Counted from the stretch's first letter, positions 21,799 through 32,212 are shown. The stretch: 64,000 bases of DNA from Deinococcus actinosclerus (GCF_001507665.1 NZ_CP013910.1:2851501-2915500); one strand, 5' to 3'. Translations and numbers: made by a program. Notes: generated by a model not told the origin, from the letters alone.

Positions 21799-22451
21799 GC
21801 GCCCACCTCCTGCTCCGCCTGTTCGGGCGTCCAGTCGCGCATCAGGATGAGCCGCTCGACGTACTTGGCCATCTGGTCGGCCTCCAGATTCACCTGCGTG
21901 CCCGCCGCCCAGGTGTGCAGGGTGGTGACCTCCAGCGTGTGCGGCACGAGCCACAGCGTGAACTCGTCCGGGCGCAGGTCGGCGCGGCTGCCCGCCGGGC
22001 CGCCCGCGTCCACGACGGTCAGGCTCACGCCGTCCACCGTGACGCTGCCCTTCGGCACGAGGTAACGGGCGAGGTGCGGCGCGGCGCGCACGGTCATGGT
22101 GTACGCGCCGGGCTGGGCGTCCACGCGCAGGACCGTGCCCACGCCGTCCACGTGCCCGCTGACCACGTGCCCGCCGAAGCGCGCCTGGGCGGTCATGGCG
22201 CGCTCCAGATTCACCTTCGTGCCCTCGCGCCAATGGGGCGCGGTCTTGGCGATCGTCTCGCGGCTGAGGTCCACGGTGAAGCCCGCCGCGTCCCAGGTGG
22301 TCACGGTCAGGCAGGTGCCGTTCACGGCGATGCTCTCGCCGAGTTCCACATCCGCCCACATGCGGGCGGGCTGGATGGTGACGGTCAGGTTGCCCTCGTT
22401 CTCGGTGGTGCGGGCGATCTGCCCGACCTGTTCGATGATTCCAGTAAACAT
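21795..22451 (-). CDS. ribE: Riboflavin synthase, alpha subunit
   Basis: RibE dismutates two lumazines to give riboflavin. The 218-aa protein has two repeated barrels: the first begins M-F-T-G-I-I-E and has N-G-T-C-L-T-V, the second has G-H-V-D-G and V-D-G-V-S-L-T-V. The start is ATG 22451 with a good GAGGT Shine-Dalgarno. A nested hairpin (TGGAGG with CCTCCA, inner GGAGCG with CGCTCC) lies in the gap after ribD. Confidence 0.96.
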   Translation of the reverse strand: MFTGIIEQVGQIARTTENEGNLTVTIQPARMWADVELGESIAVNGTCLTVTTWDAAGFTVDLSRETIAKTAPHWREGTKVNLERAMTAQARFGGHVVSGHVDGVGTVLRVDAQPGAYTMTVRAAPHLARYLVPKGSVTVDGVSLTVVDAGGPAGSRADLRPDEFTLWLVPHTLEVTTLHTWAAGTQVNLEADQMAKYVERLILMRDWTPEQAEQEVGA

Positions 22452-22510
22452 GGAGTGACCTCGGGTGGAGGCAGGAGCGCACTCGCTCCCCCTCCACGGG
22501 GAAGGAAGGC

Positions 22511-23629
<1,119 letters not shown>

Positions 23630-23637
23630 GGTCTGTC

Positions 23638-23661
23638 GCCGCCTGCTGGGGGGCAGGCAGC
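23638..23661 (-). promoter_or_regulatory. Hairpin between the riboswitch and the ribD start
   Basis: On the minus strand GCTGCCTGC pairs with GCAGGCGGC (one G-U pair) around a loop of six bases. Its formation would bring the AAGGAGG of the riboswitch close to the ribD ATG. No T run follows, so it does not look like a terminator. Confidence 0.45.
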
Positions 23662-23664
23662 GTT

Positions 23665-23910
23665 CCTCCTTCTCTCATCCGGACTGAATGGGCCACAGGC
23701 TCAGGGACGGCCCCTCGCCTTGCTTGATCCGCCTGAGCGTCTCTGCGCGCCATAACACCGTCGGCTCTGGATTCCCACCAGATCGGGCCTGCGCGTGGTG
23801 CAATCTGCGCGGGCTTCGCGGGCTGAGCCAGTTCAGCAGGACGAGCCTTCTGCTCGCTCCGTGAAGCGACATCACCGCCGGTAGGGAATTTCACCCTGCC
23901 CCGAAGGAAG
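23665..23910 (-). ncRNA. FMN riboswitch (RFN element)
   Basis: The minus strand carries the conserved RFN blocks in order: GGGGCAGGGTGAAATTCCC, ACCGGCGGT, AGCCCGCGA, GATCTGGTGGGAATCCAGA, GCCGACGGT and AGTCCGGATGAGAGAAGGA. The closing stem P1 pairs CTTCCTTC (23903-23910) with GAAGGAGG (23665-23672), so the Shine-Dalgarno AAGGAGG is sequestered when P1 forms. This supports translational control of ribD by FMN. Confidence 0.95.
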
Positions 23911-24074
23911 TCGGCCCACCCGGAAGCGGGCCAGCTCTGAAGCTAGCACCCTCCTCCCCCCAGACTGTGGGGGAGATCAGACACCTGCCGGGGGACAATC
24001 CGCCACGCGCGATGGCGTCTGCTGAACGCAGCAACGCCCCCTCTCCCCCTTTCCGCGCCGCTGGAGGCCACCCC

Positions 24075-24830
24075 ATGACAACGATCCTCGTGACCGGAGG
24101 CAGCGGCGTACTGGGCCGCGCCCTGACGCCCGCCCTGGAGGGCCGCGCGGACGTGCGCGTCCTGTCCCGCCACGCCGACCCCCGCCCCGCGTTCCGGCAG
24201 GGTGACCTCCAGACCGGCGCGGGCCTCGCGGAGGCGCTGCGCGGCGTGGACACCGTCATCCACGCGGCCAGCCAGCCCTCGCGGCCCCAGGCGGACCTCG
24301 AGATGACCGGCGTGCTCCTCGCGGCGGCGCGGGAGGCGGGCGTGCGGCACGTCGTGTACGTAAGCATCGTGGGGTGTGATCAGGTGCGGGCCTTCCCGTA
24401 CTACCGCGCCAAGACCCAGACCGAGGCGCTGGTCGCGGCGGGCGGCGTGCCGTTCACGGTGGTGCGCGCCGCGCAGTTCCACGAGTTCGTGGCGTTCATG
24501 CTCTCGCGCCTGAACCGCGCGCCGCTGCTGCCCCTGCCGGGCCTGCCCCTCCAGCCCGTGGACGTCCGCGCCGCCGCCGCGCAGATCGCCGCCGTCTCGC
24601 TGGGGGCGCCGCAGGGTCGCGCGCCGGACATCGTCGGCCCACAGGTCATCCCACTGCCGGAACTGGCCCGCACCTGGGCCGACGCGACTGGTGTGCGCAC
24701 CCGCATCCTGCCCGTCCCCGCCGCGCGGCGCTTCACGCCCCTCACCCGTCCCGACCTGAGCGGCGTGGGCCGCACCTGGGCGCAGTGGCTCGCGCAGGAG
24801 GCCGCGCGCCCTAATCCCTACGCGGGCTGA
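24075..24830 (+). CDS. NAD(P)-binding SDR/NmrA-like protein
   Basis: This 251-aa Rossmann-fold protein begins M-T-T-I-L-V-T-G-G-S-G-V-L-G-R, the dinucleotide-binding motif of atypical short-chain dehydrogenases. It ends with an NmrA-like substrate domain and lacks a clear Y-x3-K, although Y-Y-R-A-K could serve. The likely role is redox sensing or a reductase of unknown substrate. The ATG has a Shine-Dalgarno GGAGG 7 nt upstream. The 3' end overlaps the convergent gene by 13 nt. Confidence 0.85.
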   Translation: MTTILVTGGSGVLGRALTPALEGRADVRVLSRHADPRPAFRQGDLQTGAGLAEALRGVDTVIHAASQPSRPQADLEMTGVLLAAAREAGVRHVVYVSIVGCDQVRAFPYYRAKTQTEALVAAGGVPFTVVRAAQFHEFVAFMLSRLNRAPLLPLPGLPLQPVDVRAAAAQIAAVSLGAPQGRAPDIVGPQVIPLPELARTWADATGVRTRILPVPAARRFTPLTRPDLSGVGRTWAQWLAQEAARPNPYAG

Positions 24831-25663
24831 GCCGGGCGGAGCGGCTGGTCGGCATTCAGGTCCGCGAGTTCCGTCTCCTGCCCCCCGTGCCAGATGAACA
24901 CCCGTCCGGCGCGGGCGACCAGCAGCCGCCCCCGACGGTCGAGGTCGGCCCAGGTGGCACCCTCCAGATCGGGTGCTGGGCCGTCCGCCAGCCAGCGGTA
25001 CCGGACGAAGCGGTGATACCGCTGATCACAGATGAAATTCAGTTCCAGTGACCTCTTCCGCAGCGTGAACGGGTGCGCTTCACCCATGCCGATCCACTGC
25101 TCGGGCTCGTGCGTGACGTGCCAGCCGGTGCGGCGCAGGGCATGCCGGACGGTGTCGACCCGCCCTCCTCCCTGAGTAGGCACGACGGTGAACCCCGGCG
25201 GGCGGATCAGTTGCTGTTTCGTCAAGTCGGTGTGATTGACCTGGATCGTGCGTGAGTCCTGGAACGCGCCGCCGCCGCTCCAGCCGTCCGAGGCGTTCCA
25301 CAGGCCGATGGCGTGCACCTGCGGCGGTTTCGACAGGGCCGTCCAACTCCACATCCTGACGCCGTAGCGTTCCATTGCCAGCGCCTGCTGCTGCTTTGAT
25401 TCGTTCCGCGCGGTGTACAGCAGGTGCTCGCCGTCGGGCGAGAGGTCGCTCATCCACTCGTACAGCCGCCCGTGGAACCACGATCCGGACGTCAGAGTGT
25501 CAGTGGCGGTGTCCCACAGGTACACGCGCGTCCAGCGTGTGGGGGCGCGCCGGAACAGCACCACGCGGTCGGCCTCGCTGGCGAGCAGGCCCCAGATTCG
25601 CGCCGGGGCGGGTGGGGTACTGGCCGGGCCTTTCACGTGGCTGCGCTGCGGGTGGACTTTCAT
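24818..25663 (-). CDS. Hypothetical protein, beta-propeller-like
   Basis: The 281-aa protein has several strand motifs of the type V-Y-L-W-D-T-A-T-D-T-L and L-S-P-D-G-E-H-L-L-Y-T-A and ends with G-R-L-L-V-A-R-A-G-R-V-F-I-W, suggesting WD-like or TolB-like blades. It has no signal peptide. GC content appears lower than its neighbours. The start at 25663 overlaps the sirtuin stop (ATGA), so both are one operon. Confidence 0.7.
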   Translation of the reverse strand: MKVHPQRSHVKGPASTPPAPARIWGLLASEADRVVLFRRAPTRWTRVYLWDTATDTLTSGSWFHGRLYEWMSDLSPDGEHLLYTARNESKQQQALAMERYGVRMWSWTALSKPPQVHAIGLWNASDGWSGGGAFQDSRTIQVNHTDLTKQQLIRPPGFTVVPTQGGGRVDTVRHALRRTGWHVTHEPEQWIGMGEAHPFTLRKRSLELNFICDQRYHRFVRYRWLADGPAPDLEGATWADLDRRGRLLVARAGRVFIWHGGQETELADLNADQPLRPAQPA

Positions 25664-26394
25664 CCCAGCAGTGCGGCGAGTCCGCGTGACGCGACGTCCC
25701 GGATGACGTAGGTCATCTGGTGTGAGATTTCGGTCTCGGTGGGGTTGATCTCGATGGCGATTCCGCCGCGCCGCAGCGTTTCGGCGGCCAGTCCGGCGGC
25801 GGGATACACGGCGCCGCTCGTGCCGATGACCAGCGCGACCTGCGCGGCGGCGAAGGCGTCCTGCGCGGCTTCCAGGGCGTCCTCCGGCAGGTACTCGCCG
25901 AACCACACGACGTTGGGCCGCATGCGGTTCCCGAGCGGGGAGGTGGGCGGCGTGACCAGTTCGGCGGGCGCGGGGAGGGGGAACGTCTGCCCCGTCACCT
26001 CGTCCCGGCCGCTGAGGAGGTTGCCGTGCAGTTCCACGACCTGCCCGCCGTGCGTGCCGCTGCCCGCGCGGTGGTGCAGGCCGTCCACATTCTGCGTGGC
26101 GAGGAAGAACCCTGGCCCCTTCTGCGCCTCCAGCCGTGCCAGCAGGTCGTGCGCGCCGTTCGGCTGCGCCGCGAGCACGTCGCGGTAGCGGCCCGCGTAC
26201 CACTCCCAGACCATCTCGGGATCGCGGCGGTACGCGGGCGGACTGGCGAGGTCCTCGGGCCGGAAGCGCGCCCAGTGCCCGGTCTGCGCGTCCCGGAAGG
26301 TGGGAATGCCGCTCTCGGCACTGACGCCCGCGCCGGTCAGCACGGCAACGCGGGTGGCAGAGTGCAGGGCGGCGCGGGCAGCAGCGAGATCCAT
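25660..26394 (-). CDS. Sirtuin-family NAD-dependent deacylase lacking zinc cysteines
   Basis: The 244-aa protein has the sirtuin core: G-A-G-V-S-A-E-S-G-I-P-T-F-R, T-Q-N-V-D-G-L-H and the catalytic H in E-L-H-G-N. In the zinc-module region (E-L-H-G-N to N-V-V-W-F-G-E) the usual two C-x2-C pairs are missing, and the whole protein has no cysteine. The family removes acyl groups from lysines using NAD. TACCCT (26401-26406) is 6 nt from the ATG. It is coupled to the downstream propeller-like gene. Confidence 0.88.
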   Translation of the reverse strand: MDLAAARAALHSATRVAVLTGAGVSAESGIPTFRDAQTGHWARFRPEDLASPPAYRRDPEMVWEWYAGRYRDVLAAQPNGAHDLLARLEAQKGPGFFLATQNVDGLHHRAGSGTHGGQVVELHGNLLSGRDEVTGQTFPLPAPAELVTPPTSPLGNRMRPNVVWFGEYLPEDALEAAQDAFAAAQVALVIGTSGAVYPAAGLAAETLRRGGIAIEINPTETEISHQMTYVIRDVASRGLAALLG

Positions 26395-26694
26395 GAGGGC
26401 AGGGTAGCCCGCAGATGGAAACCGCGCGCCCACAGATGACCCGGGCCCCAGCCGAAGCCACCCCGTACACAGTTGATCAGCAGCCCGCACCGCCCCCCCA
26501 CGCCCCGACCGCAGACTGCCACCGGCTGTCCGGGCCTTCCACCGTAACGGCAGGATGGCGTCGAGGCCGGACCCGTCACCGCCGAACCCAAACCCGCCGC
26601 GCCAGTCAAATCTCTTGCCCAGTGCAGCGCCTGCTCCCCCCGTCACCCCTGGGGATGTGGGCTGGGGCCACCACGCGCGAAACAGCCCAAAAAT
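26395..26694. other. Intergenic stretch without a convincing gene
   Basis: About 300 nt between the sirtuin start and a minus-strand terminator. The only open frames are short and lack start signals. No RNA gene is recognised. The sirtuin -10 box lies at its left edge. Confidence 0.5.
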
Positions 26695-26717
26695 AAAAAA
26701 CCCGCCTTCTTCGGCGG
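26695..26717 (-). terminator. Rho-independent terminator directly downstream of a promoter
   Basis: On the minus strand CCGCC and GGCGG form a GC-rich stem around GAAGAA, followed by GTTTTTTATTTTT. It would stop kptA transcripts, and any RNA from the promoter at 26728-26756. Confidence 0.85.
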
Positions 26718-26727
26718 TGATAAGAAA

Positions 26728-26756
26728 AGGATACCCCGGTATGCAGGCCGCGTCAA
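26728..26756 (-). promoter_or_regulatory. Consensus promoter with no gene before the next terminator
   Basis: TTGACG (26751-26756) and TATCCT (26728-26733) are separated by exactly 17 nt on the minus strand. Start of transcription near 26721 would give only about 25-30 nt before the T run of the terminator. The spacer carries an ATACC/GGTAT inverted repeat. Confidence 0.55.
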
Positions 26757-26820
26757 CCCCTGTAGATCGGCCTGATTTGTGCCGTTCAGCACGCCAGTCA
26801 CCGTACTGCGCTTTCAGGCC

Positions 26821-27336
26821 TTATGCACCGCCGATGTACGCGGGCGGCACGCAGTCCACCAGCCACACGCCGTTCTCGCTGACGAAGAACGTCAGTCCAG
26901 CGGCGTGCAGCTCCCCTGCGCGGATGGTGAGGATGACGGGGGAGCCGCGCCGCGCGCCGACCCGCCGGGCGGTGTCGGGGTCGCCGGAGAGGTGGACGTG
27001 GTGGCGGTTCATGGGGCGCAGGCCCTCACGGCGGATGGCCTCCAGCGCCGCGGGGTGCGTGCCGTGGTACAACAGCGCGGGCGGCGTGGCCGGTTCGAGT
27101 TGCAGGTCAACGGGGACGCTATGCCCCTGGTTCGCGCGGATGTGGTCGCCGCGCAGACTGAAGCGCTGTTTGTCGCAGTGAGTCACGGCGGCTTCGACCT
27201 GCGCGCGGGTGACGTTCAGGTGCGTGAGCAGTGGCGCGAGGGGCACCCAGCCGCCCGGCGCGAGGGTCAGTCCGGCCTCGTGCGGGGCGTGACGCAGCAG
27301 GTACGACAGGCGTCTGGAGAGGGCGCGGTCGGTCAT
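26821..27336 (-). CDS. kptA: RNA 2'-phosphotransferase (Tpt1/KptA)
   Basis: KptA transfers an internal RNA 2'-phosphate to NAD, releasing ADP-ribose 1'',2''-cyclic phosphate and nicotinamide. The 171-aa protein has the conserved L-S-R-R-L-S-Y-L-L-R-H, Y-H-G-T, N-R-H-H-V-H-L-S and V-G-A-R-R-G-x-P-V-I motifs. Its natural role in bacteria is uncertain. The start is ATG 27336, 6 nt after CAGACT, divergent from the carboxypeptidase. A terminator follows at 26695. Confidence 0.95.
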   Translation of the reverse strand: MTDRALSRRLSYLLRHAPHEAGLTLAPGGWVPLAPLLTHLNVTRAQVEAAVTHCDKQRFSLRGDHIRANQGHSVPVDLQLEPATPPALLYHGTHPAALEAIRREGLRPMNRHHVHLSGDPDTARRVGARRGSPVILTIRAGELHAAGLTFFVSENGVWLVDCVPPAYIGGA

Positions 27337-27421
27337 GCGCCCAGTCTGCGCGGGGCGGGGGGACTGGGCATCGGCCAGGTGGCGCAGGCCATCCGGCTGG
27401 GTGCGCGGTAGGCTGCGCGGG

Positions 27422-28921
27422 ATGACACAGCATGAGACGTGGGTGGCCCTGCGGGCGCACTGGCAGGAGCTGGCGGACCTGGGCGGAACCCTGGCGCTGC
27501 TGGGGTGGGATCAGAGTACGTACCTGCCGCGTGGGGGGGCGGCGGGGCGGGCGCGGCAGCGGGCGCTGCTGTCGGGCCTGCGGCACGCGCGGGCGACGGA
27601 CGCGGGGTATGGGCGGCTGCTGGATGCGGCGGGCGCGCTGGATCTGGGGCCCACGGAGGCGCGGATGCTGACGGTGGCGCGGCGGGACTTCGAGCGGGCG
27701 ACGCGCCTGCCGGGTGAGTTCGTGCAGGCGTCGGCGCAGCATGCCGGTGAGAGTTACGCGGCGTGGGTGGAGGCGCGGCCTGCGAACGACTGGGCGCGAG
27801 TGGTGCCGCTGCTGGAGCGGACGCTGGACCTGAGCGTGCAGCGCGCCGCGTTCTTCCCGGAGTTCGCGGATCCGATGGATGTCTTCGTGGACGCCTCGGA
27901 TGAGGGGATGACGGCCGCGCAGGTGGACGCGGTGTTCGCCGAGTTGCGCCGCGAGCTGGTGCCGCTGGTGGACGCGGTCACGGCGGCCCCGGCGCCCCGC
28001 ATGGATTTCCTGGCGCGCGAGTACCCGATTCCCACCCAGTTGCGGCTGGGTGAGGAGATCGGGGCGCTGTACGGGTACGATTTCACGCGGGGCCGGCAGG
28101 ATCTGACGGCGCATCCGTTCATGACACGGCTGGGCGCGCGGGACGTGCGGATCACGACGCGGGCGCAACTGGCGGACCCCACGGACGCGCTGTACTCCAC
28201 GCTGCACGAGGTGGGGCACGCGCTGTACGAGCAGGGCGTGGCGGAGGACCTGCTGGATACCCCGCTGGGCGGCGGCGTGAGTGCCGGGGTGCACGAGAGC
28301 CAGTCGCGGCTGTGGGAGAACCTGGTGGGTCGCTCGCGGGCGTTCTGGGCGGGGCAGTTCGGGCGTTTCCGCGACGCCTTCCCCGAACAGCTGCGTGACG
28401 TGACGGAGGAGGAGATGTTCCGCGCGGTGAACGTGGTGCGCCGCAGCCTGATCCGCACGGACGCGGACGAGCTGACGTACAACCTGCACGTGATCACCCG
28501 CTACGAGCTGGAGCGGCAGCTGCTGGGCGGCTCGCTGGCGGTCTGCGATCTGGCGGACGCGTGGCATGCGGCCTACGAGGCGAACCTGGGCCTGCGCGCG
28601 CCCAGTCACGCGGACGGGGTGCTCCAGGACGTGCACTGGTTCAGCGGCGGGATCGGCGGGGTGTTCCAGGGATACACGCTGGGCAATGTGCTGAGCGCCC
28701 AGTTCTACGCGGCGGCCCGGGCGGCGAACCCGGACCTGGACGGGGACATCGCGCGCGGAGAGTTCGGGCGCCTGCACGGCTGGCTGCGCGAGCACGTGTA
28801 CGCGCCGGGGCGGACGTTCACACCGAACGAACTGGTGCAGCGCGCGACCGGGCAGGAGATGACGGCCGCGCCGTACCTCGCCTACCTGCGCGGGAAGTAC
28901 ACGGACCTGTACGGCCTGTAG
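27422..28921 (+). CDS. Carboxypeptidase M32 (Taq-type)
   Basis: This zinc metallocarboxypeptidase (499 aa) of cytoplasmic type has the H-E-V-G-H zinc motif, H-E-S-Q-S-R-L-W-E-N, and the N-terminal L-L-G-W-D-Q-S-T-Y-L-P typical of the M32 family (Thermus aquaticus carboxypeptidase Taq). It removes C-terminal residues from peptides. The ATG at 27422 has TAGGCT 7 nt upstream and no Shine-Dalgarno. Confidence 0.95.
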   Translation: MTQHETWVALRAHWQELADLGGTLALLGWDQSTYLPRGGAAGRARQRALLSGLRHARATDAGYGRLLDAAGALDLGPTEARMLTVARRDFERATRLPGEFVQASAQHAGESYAAWVEARPANDWARVVPLLERTLDLSVQRAAFFPEFADPMDVFVDASDEGMTAAQVDAVFAELRRELVPLVDAVTAAPAPRMDFLAREYPIPTQLRLGEEIGALYGYDFTRGRQDLTAHPFMTRLGARDVRITTRAQLADPTDALYSTLHEVGHALYEQGVAEDLLDTPLGGGVSAGVHESQSRLWENLVGRSRAFWAGQFGRFRDAFPEQLRDVTEEEMFRAVNVVRRSLIRTDADELTYNLHVITRYELERQLLGGSLAVCDLADAWHAAYEANLGLRAPSHADGVLQDVHWFSGGIGGVFQGYTLGNVLSAQFYAAARAANPDLDGDIARGEFGRLHGWLREHVYAPGRTFTPNELVQRATGQEMTAAPYLAYLRGKYTDLYGL

Positions 28922-28930
28922 GAAAGGGCG

Positions 28931-28977
28931 GAGGGTCAACGGGCCCGAGGCACACCCTCCTGGACCCGTTGACCCTC
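28931..28977. terminator. Long inverted repeat between convergent genes
   Basis: GAGGGTCAACGGG (28931-28943) pairs with CCCGTTGACCCTC (28965-28977), 13 bp, loop of 21 nt, without a T run. It separates the M32 gene and the convergent ridA. Confidence 0.6.
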
Positions 28978-28993
28978 AACTGGTGGACAGCGG

Positions 28994-29371
28994 TCAGTGG
29001 CGTTCGGCCAGCACCTCGATCTCCACGCGGACGTCGCGGGGCAGGCGGGCGACCTGCACGGTGCTGCGCGCGGGGTACGGGGCGGGGAAGTGCGTCTCGT
29101 ACACGGCGTTCATGGCGGCGAACTCGTTCATGTCGGCCAGGAACACGGTGGTCTTCACGACCCGCGCGAGGTCGGTGCCGGCGGCGGCCAGCACGGCTTT
29201 CAGGTTCGCGATGACCTGCTCGGTCTGCTCGGTGATGCCGCCCTCGACCAGGGTGCCGTCGGGGGTCAGGGGAATCTGGCCGCTGGTGACGACCAGGTTC
29301 CCGAAGACGGTGGCCTGGCTGTAGGGGCCGATCGCGGCGGGGGCGTCCGGGGTCTGGATGATGTCTTTCAT
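28994..29371 (-). CDS. ridA: Enamine/imine deaminase (RidA/YjgF family)
   Basis: RidA hydrolyses reactive enamine intermediates from PLP enzymes. The 125-aa protein has the family core: P-A-A-I-G-P-Y-S-Q-A at the start, V-V-T-S-G-Q-I-P, and A-R-S-T-V-Q-V-A-R-L-P at the end with the substrate-binding Arg. I chose ATG 29371 because TATGCT (29379-29384) lies 7 nt upstream and the upstream ATG (29383) overlaps that box. Confidence 0.93.
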   Translation of the reverse strand: MKDIIQTPDAPAAIGPYSQATVFGNLVVTSGQIPLTPDGTLVEGGITEQTEQVIANLKAVLAAAGTDLARVVKTTVFLADMNEFAAMNAVYETHFPAPYPARSTVQVARLPRDVRVEIEVLAERH

Positions 29372-29399
29372 GCGTGGCAGCATACCCGGCGGCGGGCGC

Positions 29400-30464
29400 C
29401 TAGCGGGGCTGGCTGACGCTCTCGCGCGGGCTGGCCGGGGCAGGGACGCCCAGCGTGGCGGCGGGCGCGCCCAGCGGGTGCTGCGTGCGGCGCCGCTGCG
29501 TGAGCCGCTGCCCGATCAGCAGGACGAGCAGTAGGCTGGTGCCCAGCAGGCCGATCAGGCTGCGCCGTTCGGGCACCAGCATGATGCCCAGCAGCGTGAA
29601 GTACGCGATCATGAGCAGCAGGTAGGTCATCAGGCTGTTGCCGCGCTGCGTGGTCAGGAGCACGTCGACGTACATGGGCCCGTCCTCGCGCCGGGGGGGC
29701 AGGGCGTAGCCGGGCAGGCGCGCGTCGCGGTGAATGTCGACGATCAGCGCGGTGATGTTGTCCGGGCCGCCGCCGTCGTTCGCGGCGTTCACGAGCAGGC
29801 GGGTGATGGTGTCGGGCGGCAGGGGACGGGCCAGGATCGCGCAGAGCTCCTGATCCGTGACGACGCTGCTCAGGCCGTCACTGCACAGCAGCAGGCGGTC
29901 GCCGGGCTGGGTGGGCAGGCCGTGCAGTTCCAGCCGCACGCGCTCCTCGCCGCCCAGGGCGTTGCTGACGACGCTGCGCCACTGGTGGTCGCGCGCCTCG
30001 GCCTCGGTCATGTGGCCCAGGCGCACCTGTTCGGCCACCCAGGAGTGATCCTCGGTCAGGCGGTGCAGTTCCCCGCCGCGCAGCAGGTACGCGCGCGAGT
30101 CCCCGACGTGCGCGATCAGCACGGCGCCCCGGTCGATCAGGGCGGCCAGCAGCGTGGTCCCCATGCCGACGTACTCCCCGACCGCGTGGCGCAGCACGGC
30201 GAGGTTCGCGGCCTGCACCGCCTGGGCCAGCCGGTGCGGCGGCGCGCCGCGCCCGTCCAGGTAGTGCTGGCTCAGGGCGTCCAGGGCGAGGTTGGCCGCG
30301 AGTTCCCCGGCGGCGTGGCCGCCCATGCCGTCGGCGACGGCGTACAGGCCGCCCTGGGGCAGGTCCAGGGCCAGGGCGGCGTCCTGGTTCACGCCGCCCT
30401 GCCGCTGCCGACCGACGTCGGTCAGCAGACCGGACGTCAGGGAGGGCGTCGCGGGGGCGCGCAT
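29400..30464 (-). CDS. PP2C-family protein phosphatase with C-terminal membrane segments
   Basis: This Ser/Thr phosphatase (354 aa) has the metal-binding V-A-D-G-M-G-G-H motif, A-H-V-G-D-S-R, L-L-C-S-D-G-L and G-G-P-D-N-I-T-A. After about residue 270 two hydrophobic helices ([17 protein letters not shown] and [17 protein letters not shown]) anchor it in the membrane, with the phosphatase presumably in the cytoplasm. TATATT (30471-30476) is 6 nt from the ATG. A matching kinase is not in view. Confidence 0.92.
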   Translation of the reverse strand: MRAPATPSLTSGLLTDVGRQRQGGVNQDAALALDLPQGGLYAVADGMGGHAAGELAANLALDALSQHYLDGRGAPPHRLAQAVQAANLAVLRHAVGEYVGMGTTLLAALIDRGAVLIAHVGDSRAYLLRGGELHRLTEDHSWVAEQVRLGHMTEAEARDHQWRSVVSNALGGEERVRLELHGLPTQPGDRLLLCSDGLSSVVTDQELCAILARPLPPDTITRLLVNAANDGGGPDNITALIVDIHRDARLPGYALPPRREDGPMYVDVLLTTQRGNSLMTYLLLMIAYFTLLGIMLVPERRSLIGLLGTSLLLVLLIGQRLTQRRRTQHPLGAPAATLGVPAPASPRESVSQPR

Positions 30465-30470
30465 GAGTTC

Positions 30471-30476
30471 AATATA
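30471..30476 (-). promoter_or_regulatory. -10 box of the PP2C gene, leaderless type
   Basis: TATATT on the minus strand, 6 nt before the start. This is among the best -10 matches in the window. Confidence 0.6.
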
Positions 30477-30523
30477 AGCCACCTGACTGTGGGGTCGGGT
30501 GTAGAGCGCCCGCGGCAGTGCCG

Positions 30524-32212
30524 TCAGGTGCCGTCGCGGGCGGGCAGCCCGCCGCGTGCGTGCAGGTCGCCCAGGGCCTGCACGCACGCCGGATCGAACA
30601 GGGTGCCCGCGTGCTGGCGCAGGTGACTCAGGGCCTCGGCGTCCGTCCAGGCGGGTTTGTAGGGGCGGGCGCTGACCAGGGCGTCGAAGGTGTCCACGAC
30701 CCGCACGATCCGCCCGCCCAGGGGGATATCGGGGCCGCGCAGGGCGTGCGGGTAGCCGCTGCCGTCCCAGCATTCGTGGTGGGACAGGGCGATCTGCGCG
30801 GCGAGGCGCAGCAGCGGCCCGCCGTCGGCCGCGCCGGGCTGGGTGAGCAGTTGCGAGCCCAGCCTGGTGTGACTGGCGATGGTCTCGCGTTCCTGCGGGG
30901 TGAGGGGGCCGGCCTTGAGGAGGATGGCGTCGGGAATGCCGATCTTGCCCACGTCGTGCAGGCGCGCGGCGAGCCCGAGTTCCTCGGCGTGGGCCGGCGC
31001 GCAGCCCAGGTGCAGGGCCACGGCGGTGGTGGCGTCGCCCACCCAGCGGGTATGGGGGCCCAGCGGGGCGTCGCGGAATTCGGCGGCGCTGGCGAGCAGG
31101 TCGATCACCGCCCGCTGGCTGCGGCGCAGTTCCTGCGTGCGGGCCTGCACGAGCGCCTCCAGTTCGTCGTTGCGCTGGCGGTGCAGCCGGGTTTCGTGGC
31201 GGGTCACGTCCAGCGCCACGCGGGCCTGGGCGGCGCGGGTGCGTTCGCGCTGGTGGGCGCGGCGCTCGTCCCGGTCCAGCTGGTGGTACTGGTGGTGGTG
31301 GCGCAGCGCCCGCGCGTACTCTCCGAGCTGTTCGTACAGTTCACTGGCAGCCAGGTGCAGCGCGGCGTGTTCCTGCGGGTGGGTGGGCGCGGCCGGGTCG
31401 CGCAGGGCGGCCTCCAGCAGGTGCCGGGCCTGGTCGGGCTGGCCCAGGCGCAGGTGCGCGCGGGCGTGGTCGGCCATGACCCTCAGGGCGGCGCGGGTCT
31501 GGCCGCTGGCGCTCAGCAGCGGATCGGCCTGGGCGGCGGCGTGCAGCGCGGCCTGCGGGTCGTCCAGGTGCAGGTGGGCGTGGGCCAGGGCGGCCCAGCT
31601 CTCGCCACCCAGCGGATCGTGGGGGGCCAGGGCCGCGAGTTCCCGGGTGTGCCCGGTCAGGGCCTCGGTGGGGCGCTCCGGGGGGGGCAGGTCGAGTTCG
31701 GTCAGGGTGAGGCGCACCAGGGTGCGGGTCAGGCCGGGCTGGGCGTGCTGGCGGCGCAGGTGCAGGCTGGCGCGCAGGGTATCGCAGGCGGCGTGCACGT
31801 CACCCAGCGCGGCGTGCAGGGCCGCCAGATCGTCGAGCAGGTCCAGCTGCAACGTGAGGTGGCTGGCGTCCCGGGCGAGGCGCAGGGCCAGCGCCAGGTA
31901 CTCCTGCGCCTCGGCGTCGTTGGCGAGGTTCAGGTGGACGCAGGCCGCTTCCCGCCACGCGCAGGCCTGGGTGTACGGGTCGTGTCCCAGGTAGGCGACA
32001 CTCTCCAGCAGGGCGTCCAGGGCCTCACGGGAGCGCCCCAGGCGGTTCAGCGCGGCGCCCCGGGTCAGCAGGGCGGCCGCGAGGTGCGGGTCGTTCCCGG
32101 TGTCGCGGGCCTGACGGCTCTGGTGGTCGGCGCGGCTCAGTTCGCGTTCCCAGTGCTGACGTTCCGTCCGGCTCAGGGCGTCCGGGTTGCCGCAGGGAAG
32201 ACTGATCCACAT
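30524..32212 (-). CDS. TPR-repeat HD-GYP phosphohydrolase
   Basis: The 562-aa protein has a long helical N-terminal part with TPR-like repeats (about residues 40-320), a coiled-coil (330-380) and a C-terminal HD-GYP domain with [17 protein letters not shown]-x-W-D-G-S-G-Y-P and [11 protein letters not shown]. The family hydrolyses cyclic di-GMP or related dinucleotides. It has no receiver domain, so TPRs may sense a partner. It lies on the same strand as the PP2C gene, 59 nt apart. Confidence 0.92.
   Translation of the reverse strand: MWISLPCGNPDALSRTERQHWERELSRADHQSRQARDTGNDPHLAAALLTRGAALNRLGRSREALDALLESVAYLGHDPYTQACAWREAACVHLNLANDAEAQEYLALALRLARDASHLTLQLDLLDDLAALHAALGDVHAACDTLRASLHLRRQHAQPGLTRTLVRLTLTELDLPPPERPTEALTGHTRELAALAPHDPLGGESWAALAHAHLHLDDPQAALHAAAQADPLLSASGQTRAALRVMADHARAHLRLGQPDQARHLLEAALRDPAAPTHPQEHAALHLAASELYEQLGEYARALRHHHQYHQLDRDERRAHQRERTRAAQARVALDVTRHETRLHRQRNDELEALVQARTQELRRSQRAVIDLLASAAEFRDAPLGPHTRWVGDATTAVALHLGCAPAHAEELGLAARLHDVGKIGIPDAILLKAGPLTPQERETIASHTRLGSQLLTQPGAADGGPLLRLAAQIALSHHECWDGSGYPHALRGPDIPLGGRIVRVVDTFDALVSARPYKPAWTDAEALSHLRQHAGTLFDPACVQALGDLHARGGLPARDGT

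Noticed and set aside
26701..26800. Possible tRNA or small RNA near the orphan promoter
   Set aside because: No cloverleaf or CCA end can be folded; only promoter and terminator elements are recognisable.
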